A DNA stretch of 64,000 bases from Gorsachius magnificus (taxonomy: Eukaryota > Chordata > Aves > Pelecaniformes > Ardeidae): the NCBI GenBank assembly GCA_034008185.1, contig CM067081.1, forward strand, positions 187,633,510-187,697,509, in the 5' to 3' direction. Below are positions 42,069-54,781 of the stretch, piece by piece. A program made the translations under genes and the position numbers. The stretch's first letter is position 1; every line of letters begins with the position of its first letter. The notes beneath the pieces are model-generated. The model ran no database searches and had not been told where the DNA came from. It was given only the letters and a program-made list of their open reading frames with translations.

Positions 42069-43209
42069 ATTGGCCACATTCTGGTTTATGTTAGCTTAAT
42101 GTGTGTAAGCTTAATGTTCACTTTTGTCTAATCAGCTTAACTCGGTAATCAATGAAGTGGTTTTTAGTAAACTTGCAATGTAGTATTCTAATGCATACTC
42201 TAATAAATATTTAACAAGCAAGAATTTGTTTCTTAATTCAATAGCAAGGCTGAGAGAATCAAGATCAACCAGAATATGAAGTTCTCACTGGCACAACAAT
42301 ACAGTGCTCTTCCTAATCAACTAACACCCCTTTCACAAATGGCCGAGGCCATCTGACTTCCACATCATTAACTTTTTTAGAAAAGAAAATATATTTATTT
42401 TTAATTCTCCAAATTGCGATTTGACCACTAAAGAATCTGTAAGCCACAACATTCATATATGTTACTTTTTGGCCTAAAGATTCTACCCAGACTCTCTCCA
42501 GCAATCATTCTTGCAATCAATTCTTGTAAACTACCTACTCATATCCACAGACTTTAAATTAAAACCCCTTAACTACAACTTCTTTCCTCCATGACTACTC
42601 AGTTTCCACAATATTACAATAAATGCCTACTTAAACCCATCCTGAGCACTTCATAGTAAAACCAGGGATCATGTATGGTATCTGAAAACTTCCTTTAAAA
42701 AATTATTTTTACCTACGTTATGAATAGAAGATGCAAGTCTTTATTTCATCAACAGCATTAACACACTCACATATAGTACAATATCTACTCTAAGAATAGA
42801 CTGTAACACAGATAATAAAAGTAGAACTACATATTTGATTTTTACCAGGGAAAGACAGGAGAGGTTTTGTCCCAGCTAAAAGAACAGAATAGGAAAAGAT
42901 TTTCTGAGGTCACTGAGGCACAGAAAGTAAAGTGATTATTTAGCTTCTATGTCAGCACAACCTCCTTTGCAGTGTCCTACCTGCCAGAAGACAGATGACT
43001 TGGTACAGGGACCTAAGTACAAACAAAAATAGAATAGAAATTGGAAGACTTAAGAAGGTCAGGCAGAAGTATTCGGAAAATGTTGTACAGTACTTTAGTC
43101 AGAAAGAAGCTTTCTTAAAAATAATGCCAGAACTATTAAATATCAATTTAGTACGAAGTCCTTTATAATTACAACTATTGATTCAAATTAACCTTAAAAT
43201 ATTTTTTAT

Positions 43210-43293
43210 ACTAGCTTATTAATGCAGTTCCTTCAATAAGTATCTTTTTTACTGATTTTTATTTTACTAGGCTAGTCTTATTAATGCAATTCC
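43210..43293. repeat. Imperfect direct repeat, about 60 bp apart
   Basis: The core CTAGCTTATTAATGCAGTTC at 43211-43230 recurs as CTAGTCTTATTAATGCAATT at 43272-43291, followed by CC in both copies. This suggests an old tandem duplication of a unit of about 60 bp. Confidence 0.6.
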
Positions 43294-44529
43294 AATTAGT
43301 GATGTTTTATGAATAGTATGTATTCACTTTGCACCATTGGAGAACTCTTTTGTTTCCATCAACTGAACAAGACCACATTCCTTCAAAATTTGAGTTATTC
43401 AGATTTGTGTGAATAGGCTGACACTTGTTGAACTATCACATAAAATCACCACGGCAACTATCTTTTCCAATTCTTATTTCTGAACAGATGTCAGTGAGGG
43501 ATATAGCAGAAGAGACAACCTCATGCGCACTACTTTGATTCTTCCTCCAGTGTTGATTTGCACTGGATTTTTCAGAGCTCAAACGCATATAACCATACAC
43601 AAAACTACTTAGCAGTTACCAAAAGTAAGAGAGTTTGCTGCAAGGCCTGAACATAATCTTACAGTCAGAGGAAGGAGTGACAGAAGCTACTTAATATCCT
43701 TCTTCAGGATAGGAGATAGGAAGTAAGCTTTTTTTAAAAAAAAGTCAAAGAATTTTCCATGTAAAAAGTTGGTTTTGTACTTAAAGCAATTATACTTTTG
43801 TATAAGAACTCACAAGAAGCTGACAAAATATGAAGCTGACAAATTTACTTCCTTATTATTACAGCTGACCTTTAAAAATGTATTTTTAAATACACTGCCC
43901 ATTTTCATTTAGCTATTATAGTTCAAAACTGAAGAAGCATGTTACCATTCAGAATGTACAGAAAACCAGCTTTAGTTCTCATTCTTTTTCCAGATTATGT
44001 TAGTATATCTATTTTTATTTAATGTATAAGCACACATTTTAACTTAGAAATGGAGGGACACCTGGCAACCTACCCAGCAAGTAGGTTCCTGCTCTCAGTC
44101 ACACCTTGAAGAAGGTGTTCTCTCTATTACCAAAGTAACATAACCTCCAAAGGCTAAAGTTAGTATCTGTGAATATTTACCACCTTGAAATGCCATCATT
44201 CAAAACGTAACAACCCTATTTATACTGCAGTCGCTGTTAACTCCTTTGTTAAAAGCCTAGTAACCAAACAAAGAACAAGACAATGTCCAAACCTTTATTT
44301 ATGTAAAATTTAAATGTCTGAATTAATACTGTTGTGTCTTCATTTCAAAAGCTTACTTAAATTTTGTCATATTGATAAAACACCCATTCTACATACACAC
44401 GCTGATTTTGCAGTCTTCTGCATATTGTAACAACTTCTTTCTACGTTAAGCCAGGAATTTGGGAATAAAAAGAGTGCAAGATTTTACATTCAGGATATAA
44501 GGTTTTCAGTAGAGACATGTAAAATTAAT

Positions 44530-45000
44530 TCTAGAGCTACAAATCACTCTTTGGCAACATCTTTTTACACCACCGCCTGCATTTATATGCAGTAGAAACC
44601 AAATTAGGTACAGGTAAGTTGGCAAAAATGTCCATTAATACTCCACATAAGAGCACTATCTCTACTAGTAGCGGGAAATGCAGTTGCACCGTATATTCCC
44701 AAGGACCTGCATGAGCTGTATAGCCCACACGGTGATGCATACTGCTACAGCTACAGTGCTGTTGGCATTCAAACTTTACAGAGCAAAACCAGCTGGGAGA
44801 AGCCTAGTCATCCTGTAACTCATCCTGCAGTATCTGATAAAGTTCTACATAACTGTTGGGATCTACCTCAGCAGAGCTCTTACAAAACAAAGTGCCTGTT
44901 TCACCACAGCAGTTATTGAAAGATCAAGGTCTGCCTGGGAAATATACACAGTCATTTTTCTTTTAAAGACGACCTCATGTACCACAAGACTACATTGTCT
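44530..45000. other. GC-richer unique segment in intron 3, unassigned
   Basis: Base composition is more balanced, with no simple repeats. Short open frames on the minus strand (44537-44740, 44863-45045) have no recognisable domain. I see no known repeat family. Confidence 0.2.
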
Positions 45001-45764
45001 CTTTGAAGATAAATAAATGCATTTCCAAAACAAAGAAAATAACACACTTTTATTTGCATCTGTTTATGACATGCAAAGGTAGTATTCTGGAACACGGAAT
45101 AGTGGAAATAATTTAATTTATTGAAAAAATATTCCTGTTTTGATTTTTAATTTATTAAGTCCCTGTAATATAGCAGTATCTAAATTAAGCACTCAAGCAA
45201 ATGATCAAATTAAGGATGATATTAATTTCCCTTAGTTCTGAATCAACTTAAAATTGTGAGTTCAAAAGCTGTAACATGTAACACTGAGTTCTATTAATTA
45301 TGGTATCAATAAGGATGAGTTCAAGCTAATAGAAAAAATTCCAAAACATCTTCTAAAAAGCTGAGGTAAGATTTAACTATTTGTAAAACAGTAAACTGAG
45401 AGTAAACAAATAATTCTTTCCTACCAACTTATTCTCTCCATTGGTTTTATCTGACTCTAATGTTAGACTTTTAAGCCATTCTAAATATTATGTCTAGAAC
45501 CAGGTATATGTACATGTGTGCACACACAATGGCTCATTTCACAGCTGTGGTTGTGATGCATAGTTACATCTACATCAGATGCGGAGACACATGTTTCCAT
45601 AAACATGCAGTGTTCATATAATACCTTAACCAGGCATAAACACCACCAAGTGCTTGGGGACAGGGTGCTCATTTGTAACCAAAGTCAGCAAATAACAAAA
45701 CCATATTTGTTCATCAAGCACTAGATTGGATGAGAAAGCAAAAACTTTTGGATCTGCAAGCAGT

Positions 45765-46290
45765 ATAGAAAGCATAATCACAGACTGATTGATTCCCTCT
45801 TGGGGCATCCAGGGCCACCAAGACTAACTCTTCTCTTTGCTCCAGGGTTTGGCTGTTGGCCATCTACTTACACTGGACTTTGCCAGTTGGGATCTGAACA
45901 GTCCCTTTTGGGAGTTGCGATAGAAATAGCACCCATCCAGAACGATACCATATTTCTGATGGTATGAAGAAAGCAAAAGGCTTAGATGGCCCTGGTCAAG
46001 CTACCACGAAGGAATATTGACCTCAGCTCTTGATCTGCAAAAGACCACCCTCCCACAACCTCATAGCTATTTTCTACTATGACTTGGCAAAAAAGAGACA
46101 GTGGATAATCATTAAGCAGCCAAGTAGGATATGAAAGAAGGTTTACATATCCAGCTGCCTATCTCAGTCACACCAACACTTTCTCATCTGAATTTCTAAC
46201 AGGAACAGAAAAAGCAGCAGCTGATGGGAGACTGGCCTTCCCTGTTCATGCCTTGCCTAAATCAGCCACAACCTCTGAGGACCACCAAGT
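45765..46290. other. GC-richer unassigned segment in intron 3
   Basis: About 500 bp are richer in G/C than their neighbours (for example CTTGGGGCATCCAGGGCCAC and GGAGACTGGCCTTCCC-like words), with no open frame and no CR1 or LTR signature that I recognise. It may be an old, eroded mobile element. Confidence 0.2.
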
Positions 46291-48065
46291 AAAATTCATG
46301 CATATACATAGGATATCTATTCACTAGTGAGATAGAAAAATCATAGGTAAGCAATCAAAAAGGATAAAAATATTAACTTGTTTACACAATAAAAGCCTCA
46401 TGTGCAAAACCTTAAGTCTCAAACAACACACATGGGTACAAAATCACACCCAGATACTATACCCTGCAAGTCTTTACAACACAATTAAAAACTTTACATT
46501 ACAGTAAGCTAGCAGGTCAAAGCTGCTTCTAACAAACCCATACCATGAAGTTGCTACTGTTATATGAAATATCCTTCAATATTGTCATATCAAAACTATT
46601 CAATAGATTATTTTTACATTGTTTAACTTCCTTTGTATTGTTCTTAAAGTCCTTTTTGAATTCTCTAGTCTGACTATTCAGTTTCTTCCCCAAAGATTAA
46701 GAAAAACGTCAGTACAGTGCATAAATACAATGCAACTTCTTCCAGGTGGGTGTACCTACGCTCCACCAATAATAGGCAAAATTTTCAAAACATACAAAAA
46801 ACCCCACAGCATCTAAAATATTAGTTATGATGCCCAAACATACAGCAAAGTGAAAGCAATCAATGCAGATGGCTCAGATGGTACCACAAACCTTCAAGTA
46901 GTATAAGAATGAAACCATTCATTCTGTTTTCTGAACAGACACGTTCATCTTCTATTCAGTCTATTAATTACTAATCAATTACACTCACTGTTTTCAGTTT
47001 CTGCCCGCACACATAGGCAGAATCAGATTTAATAAGCAGCCATTAAGTGACCTGAAATTGGAGTCCTTTTGCAATATTAGGTGTTGCAAACATGAATAAA
47101 TTCATCTTTGTAGCTAGACAAAATCTTGCATGCCACATAATAACACAGACCATAAAGTAAATTTTGTTTCTAACAAAAGAAGAGTACATGAGAGAGTTTG
47201 GTTTAAGTGCTGGTAGGGGAAATAGTCATAAAAATGACTACTACAGTGAAGAAGTAGGCCAAAAAATGGGACAACTAGAAGACAGATATGACAAAAAGAA
47301 AGCCAGATACTATAGCTTCCAAAGACAGTTGTTATAATTTACATATTGTGCATTTCACTTACAAAACTAAAACCTTAAGCTTAAACTATCCAAGCATGTA
47401 GTATGAGTATGTATTATATCATTGTGTCAGTTATGCACACTTTGACATTCCATTTCTATATTACATTAAGGTTGAAATGGAGTTTCTGTCCTGTTAGTCT
47501 TTAACATTTTCAACAGCGAAACACTGCCACCTCTTGGCTTGATACATAGACCTCCCCATTATAATTGTAAAACTTTTTTTTTCCCCCCCCACATTTGTCC
47601 TTTATGGAAACAGTTGAATTCTTGTGATCTTATTTGAAGTTTTATTCTGTAGCCAGATTTCAACAGGAAAATAAAAGTTAGTAATAATTGGTACAGAAAC
47701 ACTATTTTTCTCACATATATGATTGCATAGCCAAACAACTTTAAAAGTATACTCCATTAAGCCACATAATGTTTTGTCTATTTTCTCTGATCATTTCACA
47801 GCTCTTTTTCCTTGGTGGTTTTGGTACACATATACACTGTATCACATAATATCTTACACTGCATTCCTTTCAAGTAAAAGCTTGGTAATGCATTCTTTGA
47901 ACATCTGAGTTTTGAAAACTTACTATAGCAATAACAATAATGTATGAATAAAAAAATTATGTTCCTTGTTCATATATATACTTACAGTATTCTAGATTAA
48001 ATATTAAATACTGATGGTTCAACATTTATATAAGCATGTATTGAAATGTATGCAAAATTACTTAC

Positions 48066-48169
48066 ACCAATGACACAATGTCCCCACGTTGTACATCATA
48101 ATTTCGAATGCTCCAGTGGTTTAAGAGCACTACATCAGATGCTTGTCTTCCCCCGGGGTTCAAAGACGG
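48066..48169 (-). CDS. IMMP2L: IMMP2L exon 3 (residues 46-79 plus two bases of the next codon)
   Basis: This is the second coding exon of the same gene. The acceptor is a pyrimidine tract ending in CTCTCAG (AG at 48171-48170) and the donor is GGT/GTAAGT (GT at 48065-48064), close to consensus. The 104 bases start in phase 0 and end in phase 2. They encode [20 protein letters not shown] then [14 protein letters not shown], with GT left over for the next codon. This is the signal-peptidase fold segment just after the catalytic serine; RGDIV is the conserved strand before the lysine region. Compared with the mammalian protein as I remember it, the changes are conservative (for example [10 protein letters not shown] where mammals have HWKVRNFEVH). 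Joined to exon 2 the frame is continuous (...[12 protein letters not shown]...). Exon 4, which should carry the catalytic lysine in the IIKRVIALEGD region, was not found downstream on this strand. Confidence 0.97.
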
Positions 48170-51100
48170 CTGAGAGAAGGGGAAAACAAAAAGCTTTAGA
48201 TCTACATTTCCTTTATGAATCTTCCACCTAACTCTCATTCCATCAACAGGTGAAATCCATTAAAATCAATGAAAATATACCCACTTACTATAAGAGGACC
48301 AAGAATCTTTTGCATTCCGGGAAATATATTTCTTTATTAAATGCTATGTTAAATGTCATTAATTTATGGCAACCTACAGTTCACATCTTTCAATGCACTA
48401 CTGCATGCAAATTAAATTACGCAGGATACATACTTATGACAAACCTGATGAAAAGAAGTGATTGCCTTTACTGCATACCATTTAATATCAAAACCAAAGG
48501 AGAAACAAGAACACTAATTCCCAGAAAAAGCAAACTTTCTGCAGGCATCTGACTGCTTATACAAGCATAATGCACTAAAAACGAAATACGTACTTCTAAC
48601 AATACTAATCTCAGCACTCTGCAAAGGGAAAAAACAAACCCCATACCTACAGCATATACTGACAGCACCAGTAAATGTGGGCATTCCATAGCAGGATTCG
48701 AAGAAGCATGAACTCTCACAAAGCCATACTTAGTATTTATTTTTAACTTTAAAAGCTATTTAAAAGTGCTGATTTCTCTTTGCTACAGTTTCTTCAATCA
48801 CCTTTTCTTTGCTAGCCAGTTCAGTTGATTTTTCAAAAGGGACTTGTGAAAAACCAGCTTTTTAATGTGCAACAAAAAGTAATGTACTGGGGCCCTGAGT
48901 AGGGTGTAAGTCACACGAGCAAGTACAGAATATGATAGTTCAAAATAATAAATAGGCGTGGGGGAAGGTAAATGCACAGTATGTTTAGCTAAACAGCAAA
49001 CGAGGCCAGTTACATTTCAAACTGTGGATTAAATTAAAATCATTAAAATCCACAGAAACATGGTTCAAGACTAAGCTGTAAGTACATTAACACTCATCGT
49101 TATTTTATTTACTACAGTCTATACACTGGAAGAGCTAGATAAATGAATACTAGAAGCTAATGAGCAGATATTTGATTATTATTTTTTAAATCAGGATTTT
49201 CCAGAATTATTTTCCACCTTCATAGCATCTTTCACCAAAGGACAGTATCTTTGCGTACAAATTCTTTACATACAAATTCACAAACAATTCACAGCCATAC
49301 TCATTTTACCAAATGCAGGCACATATGGGCCAGAAGCTAAGAATAGTACTAGACATTAGGCAAAGAAGCAGATCTTAGAAAGCGGGAATCATACATATGG
49401 TATATTCTCACAAAGTAAACTGCTTAGTACTCAAAAGTATCTGCCTTAAAAGGCCAAAAGAGAAGGTCAAAACAAATGGAAATTTTAAACTCATTGCTTC
49501 AAGAGATCATGCATCTCACAGCTGTTACTTAAAATAAGATTTCCATGACTGTTCCCAAACTTTTCTTCACAACTACACCTATATCAACTTTATCTTACAG
49601 AGAAATACACCAGGTAGTTACAGTATTGCCCTAGTTGTATTATCCCAGTTGACTTCTACTGTTTTCTGTACTTGAACAAATGAAATGCTTTAGAGTTTAA
49701 ATACATCTAGATATTGCATAATCTCTTTAAGTTAAAGTACTCTAAATGTAACACCATATTACTTGTTATTTTAAACAATACATTGCTCATGTGGTTTTGA
49801 CATACAGAGTTGATATCCAACTCATTACACATTAGAGTTATGTTTGAGAAATACAACAATGTAGAATATTTCTTTTCTTTCCCACAGAACAACCTGACAT
49901 ATTCAAAATGCACAGACAAAAATACTATTTTGGTAGAAGGAATGTAAGGAAAACTAGAAGGAGACAACTTTCATTTTATATCAACAATTAGTTTTCTGTA
50001 AAAAGAAAAATAATCTAAATCCTTCAGCAAGTCTTTCTCTAACATAAATAAATAACATTGTGATTCCACAACAAAAAGTACTGAAACAATTTAATGCAGT
50101 GTATTCAGAGACAACTTATTCCCCATGACATTTTTCCTAGTAGTAAGGTCTCAGGTCTAGCAAAACAAAAATACAGCTTCTGAAAAAGTAGTCAACAAAC
50201 AGGCTCACAAGGGGTCTTGATTTTTATAAGAAACAAAGTAATACAGGGGCTTCTTCCTTCCTCTAGTTTTAAGCATTATAACTTGTTTGTCTAAGTTCTT
50301 GGCGTAATAGCCCGCTACAAATGAGACACATAGGTCTTAATTTAGAACTGTGGTGCAGAAGACACCAACATTCACTCTTTCCAATTACTAACTAATCTAA
50401 TGCTAAAAGCATGCAAATTGAGATCCCCAGCCATATGACAAAGCCTCACAGGACATGAGGTTCCGTAAGTAGGAGTGTAAAAGCATGCCCTTTTACTATA
50501 AATAATGATCCACTTGATAGTTGTTATGCTGCTAGTGAATACCAGAAGGTCACAACTTATTTGCTTATAGCTTGGGGAACATTCACATGAGCTCACAGGC
50601 TTAGGTACAGTAATCCTAATAATAAAGTTAGGAGAAACTGCCACAGAATAATTACAACTGCTATTATGTATAATGGAATAGAACATTATTCAATAATGTT
50701 TGCTGCTGAAACAAGCGTGCTTTGTCAGAGAGCGCTGGTCAGGCGACTTGCTACAATCCCTGGTACTGAACTGTTTGCCACAGAACTTGTATATGAAGTT
50801 GCACATACACTGTCATCTTCCATCTCACTTGAAAACAGTCCATTTGGTTTAATGAATTTACAAATTTATATATCCACAGGGGGTTCCCTTTTCCACATCA
50901 TTACGTATCAAGAGTTCATAATACCAGACAAGCAATGAAAGTCAACAGCAAAAACAAACATAAATGGACATCAAGATGTAAAAAAGATGTCCGTATGATA
51001 GCAAACATGTTAAAGTATATATCCAGAATTACAAGAGTCACAAAAAATCCACAACAGCCAATTAAGAAATCATATTACCAGTTATTTAAGTCACATTCAG

Positions 51101-51532
51101 TGTTGTAAATAGATTACAACTCACTTGAAACCCACTATTAACAAAATGGATGAGACATCAATCTGTAAAATGAAACACCTCATGTGAAGATTCAAAAACC
51201 AGTAATTTTGGAAAGAAAAAATAAAGTAATGAAACAATTAAAGATGTTAAATTATAAATTGCAACAGCTCACTGTTATTCCCTATAGGTTAGAGTTAATA
51301 CTTATATACACTGAAGTCAGCACAAGTGAAAGAATTATGACAGGTTGCTGAAGGCACTGTAGAAACACAAAATCAGCTTGAGACAATGAAATGCATGAAG
51401 TCTATATTAATTGACTGGGAATAAATCAGAAAATTTGTATTTTCATTAGAACCTTTATGCAGCGTGCTTGGCAGGGTGTCAAAAAGTATTACCATCGTCA
51501 GTAACTATGAAGCAGCAGTAAGGCTGGTCCAA

Positions 51533-51612
51533 AAGAAAAAGAGAAAGGGGGAAGGGAGAGAGAGCAAGCACAACAGAGAGCAAGAGCACAAGAGTGAGCA
51601 TGACACAGAGAT
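51533..51612. repeat. Purine-rich low-complexity stretch next to the LTR
   Basis: Almost pure A/G sequence (AAAGAGAAAGGGGGAAGGGA, then GAGCA-like repeats such as AGAGCAAGAGCACAAGAGTG) ends about 40 bp before the LTR. It is probably a simple repeat that existed before the insertion, because it lies outside the target duplication. Confidence 0.6.
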
Positions 51613-51646
51613 TTATTCCTTGCTTCTTGTTAGAACTTTTAATTTC

Positions 51647-51651
51647 AGGCT
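51647..51651. repeat. Target site duplication, left copy (AGGCT)
   Basis: Five bases AGGCT directly flank the LTR terminus and match those at 52229-52233 exactly. Confidence 0.85.
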
Positions 51652-52228
51652 TGTGCTGGTTTTGGCTGGGATAAAGGTAATGGTCACAGTAGCTAGTATG
51701 GGGCTACGTTTTGGATTTGTGCTGTAAACAGTGTTGGTAATACAGGAATGGTTTCATTACTGCTGAGCAGTGCTTACACAGGGTCAAGGCCTTTTCTGCT
51801 CCTCACCCCACCCCACCAGCGAGTGGGCTGGTAGTGCACAAGAGGCTGGGAGGGAGCACAGCCAGGAAAGCTGACCCCAGCTGACCAAAAGGCTATTCCA
51901 GACCATATGGCATCACGCTCAGTATATGAAGCTGGGGGAAGAAGGAGGACGGGGGGGATGTTCGGCGTGATGGCGTTTGTCTTCCCAAGGAATCATTACA
52001 CGTGATGGCACCCTGCTTTCCTAGAGATGGCTGAACACAGGTAGCAGTGAATGAATTCCTTGCTTTCCTTTGCTTGAGCGCACAGCTTTTTCTTTACCTA
52101 TTAAGCTGTCCTTATCTCAACCCACGAGTTTTCTCACTTTGACTCTTCTGATTCTCTCCCCTGTCTCACCCAGAGGGAGGGAGTGAGCAGCTGTGTGGGG
52201 CTTAATTGCCACCTGGGGTTAAACCACA
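51652..52228 (-). mobile_element. Solo LTR of an avian ERVL-like endogenous retrovirus
   Basis: This is a complete 577-bp long terminal repeat on the minus strand. It begins TGTGGTTTAACCCC (from 52228 downwards) and ends CCAGCACA (at 51652), so it has canonical TG...CA termini. It is flanked by a perfect 5-bp target duplication AGGCT (51647-51651 and 52229-52233). A 5-bp duplication is typical of class III (ERVL-type) elements, and the sequence resembles an LTR family I know as common in neoavian genomes; the family name is from memory. It is GC-rich against its surroundings and has a possible TATA-like stretch near 51922-51928. No internal gag-pol sequence is adjacent, so it is a recombined solo LTR. 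It lies in the same orientation as IMMP2L transcription. Confidence 0.9.
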
Positions 52229-52233
52229 AGGCT
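52229..52233. repeat. Target site duplication, right copy (AGGCT)
   Basis: This is the second copy of the 5-bp duplication, directly after the other LTR terminus. Confidence 0.85.
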
Positions 52234-53255
52234 CAGCATGAGCCACAGTGACGAGTACACATCTAGATAGATGTTTGAGAGGTCTATTACAAACAAAGTC
52301 TTGGGAATCATACCATGATATCCTCAAATTGAAACAATAAGATATCATTGGAAGCATGTGATTGATGGATATATGACTACACACTGACCGAACTTCACTC
52401 TCCACCATACCCATAGCTTTCAGATACTTTCAACATAGATCAGTCTTCAGAGAACACAGCAAACAGACGGAATTGCAACACGATGACCTGCGCTCCTTCA
52501 AGCTACTCTGCAAGAGAGGGATATATTCCTTATAATTATGTCCCTGTCAGACTTAGTTAGGTGACTAATAAATCTTGGCAAGGAAATTAGTATCTTATTA
52601 GAAGCACTAGGAAGCCTTTTTTTGTAGCCTGAAAAACATCCATAGGCATAAAAGTTTAAAACAAGCCTCTATTTCAGTGCTACAGTCCAGAATAAAACCA
52701 GAAAGAGAATTTTGCAGACACTGAGATGTCAGTAAAATTAGAAAAGTCAGCTTTCAAGCTACCCATACTTCAATTAACAGAGGGAATGTTTAGTCAACAG
52801 ACACAGCAAGGGAAGAGCTTAGATTTTAATCACCCACTGAATATATATTGCTTTCCCCAGCCACTATGAAGAGTGCATATCCTTCTTTGTCAGGTTGGAT
52901 AAATCTGAGCAAATAACCGTAGTGTTTTTCAAATCTTCCACGGATAAACCACAGTTAACTATATGACCTTCAAGTGAGTGCAGAAGCAACACTCTAGAAC
53001 AATACCAGAGCACTCCTTAACACTTGAGACTCTGACTTCAAAGGAAACATAAAAATGAGGTCTTGACCAGAGGAGCTCAATAGACATGTGGAGTAGGGAA
53101 ATCTAGACAATTTCTTTTCAGCTACTGAGGTAAAAACTATCCAAAAAAATGGATGTCAAACAGAACATTATGTCAGAGACAGAAAAGACCAAACAATGAA
53201 AGGCTAAAAAAAAACCCCTCAAAAATGAAATGCTTAGTCCATGCTCACTAGTAGC

Positions 53256-53279
53256 AAAAAAAAAAAAAAAAAAAAAAAA
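53256..53279. repeat. Poly(A) run of 24
   Basis: 24 uninterrupted A residues, followed by a further A-rich stretch to about 53305. No retroposed gene body was identified next to it. Confidence 0.9.
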
Positions 53280-54781
53280 CCCAAATAAAAAAAACCAAAA
53301 CTAAACCCATAAAATTCAAAATGCATCTGTATCTTGAATGCTGCATGGCTCTAGATCCCAACAGAGGCAAAAAAATGGAGATATGGATAATGGGTAAGTT
53401 GTATTCATCTGGCTGATTTTGTATTTATACAGATGCTGTGTTATACATTTGAATTTCTCCTGTCTAAAGAGAATGAAACTGGTTTTCCCAGTTTCCCACT
53501 CTTCTCCTCCTTTCTAGAGCAAATTTCTGGCTCTGCAACTGTAAGCCCTGAAATACTCCTACCTTTGGTCATCAATGATATTCAGAGTAACATTCATGAA
53601 AAGGGCAAAGGTAACTTAATTCCACCTAACTCCCGCTCTTGGGTTGTAGAATTACTGGAGTACGATGATTTTACTTTGGTCCCTGTTCTTGAGGCAAGAG
53701 CTGCATTCTAGACCAGCTGAGGTCTCTTGACAGAGGTTAAACACAGGATTACAGACTGACACAAAAAGCACAATGTCACCTTGCCATTCCCTCCTCCCCA
53801 CCCCATGCTTTTCTATAGCATTAAACACAAATTGGCCAAGCCCAGGTTCTAGCCCAAGTTTTCTCTGCATGAATGCTGCACAATTCAAATGCCAGCAGCT
53901 GGCCTTGATTGCTGTGAAACCTCTCTTCAAGGTTCTGAGCTTACTCAGATAATCAGAACAGAGGGCTTAGCATCCAAGAATCAAATCCTTAGTCTCTGCT
54001 AATTAGAATGTTGCAACACTGGAACAAAATAAATTATAGTTTTCAGTGGTGATGTGTAGCAATAGGCAGTGCATATGATTTAAAATGCAAAGTAACAATA
54101 CAAAAATTGGTTAACTACATACAGCATATATTTTTCAAGTCCCAATAACAGAGGAAACAAAGTAGCTGTTCACTAGCACGAGTATTTATCTTCCAAATGT
54201 TACATGGCCGCTTTATATTCATTTGCTTACACTGTATAAACATTCAGCATAACCAAAGTAAAAACAGTGAACTGATATTTATGTCCTGGGAAGCACAGGC
54301 ATTAATATTAGGTTCATGCTTTTTTCAGTATTCTTCACTGAAATGGTGCCACACTTGTTCATTAGTAAAAGTAAGTATAGCAGGAACCAGTTCTGCCTTA
54401 CAATTACTATAATACAGCTACTAAAAATTAATAAAGCCTCTTTGTGAGTCATCAATTCAATCCCAAGAGACAAAAGGTAGTGCTCAAAAAAGAAATCTTT
54501 ATTTCTAAATGACTAGGAAGATATCAAAAATATGTATCTTTATCACTACTTATCTATATATTTTCCTTTTACTGAGACAGAATTTTGGCATGTTTTGTTC
54601 TGAGAAGCTTTTCTTTTCACATCATAAAGGCATTTGTTTAACAAAGTCAAAATGAAACTATTCCATACTACAATGTGGTCATTTAACAACAATTGAGAAA
54701 AAGATTTTTTTCCACCTTGCTATTGTCAGTGGACAGTCACTTCTTCATTTCCTGACACAGAAAAGATATTTCCAACAATAC

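Larger units (their letters stand above)
1..48065 (-). other. IMMP2L: IMMP2L intron 3 (3' part outside the window)
   Basis: Everything after the exon 3 donor in the direction of transcription is intron, because exon 4 is not found before the window ends. The stretch is AT-rich and mostly unique, without a convincing large reading frame. It contains CR1 fragments (11152-11275, 13950-14743, 18737-19408, 30155-30340, 38110-38427, 41691-42068), short A/T runs, two AC microsatellites and a 22-bp tandem duplication. Two unexplained exon-like islands lie at 1220-1387 and 17492-17534. An intron of more than 48 kb fits the very large size of this gene in other vertebrates. The long LRRN3 coding exon, which sits inside an intron of this gene in mammals, is not in this part. 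Confidence 0.85.
48170..54781 (-). other. IMMP2L: IMMP2L intron 2
   Basis: This 6.6-kb intron lies between exons 2 and 3 and has GT...AG ends. Apart from the solo LTR at 51652-52228 it is AT-rich sequence without a supported gene. A run of 24 A (53256-53279) and a purine-rich stretch just before the LTR (about 51533-51612) are the other low-complexity features. Confidence 0.9.

Noticed and set aside
41784..42131. 115-codon open frame on the plus strand
   Set aside because: It is the antisense reading of the CR1 3' fragment at 41691-42068.
50666..50938. 90-codon open frame on the plus strand in intron 2
   Set aside because: No recognisable protein and no splice signals at the ends, so chance is the simpler explanation.
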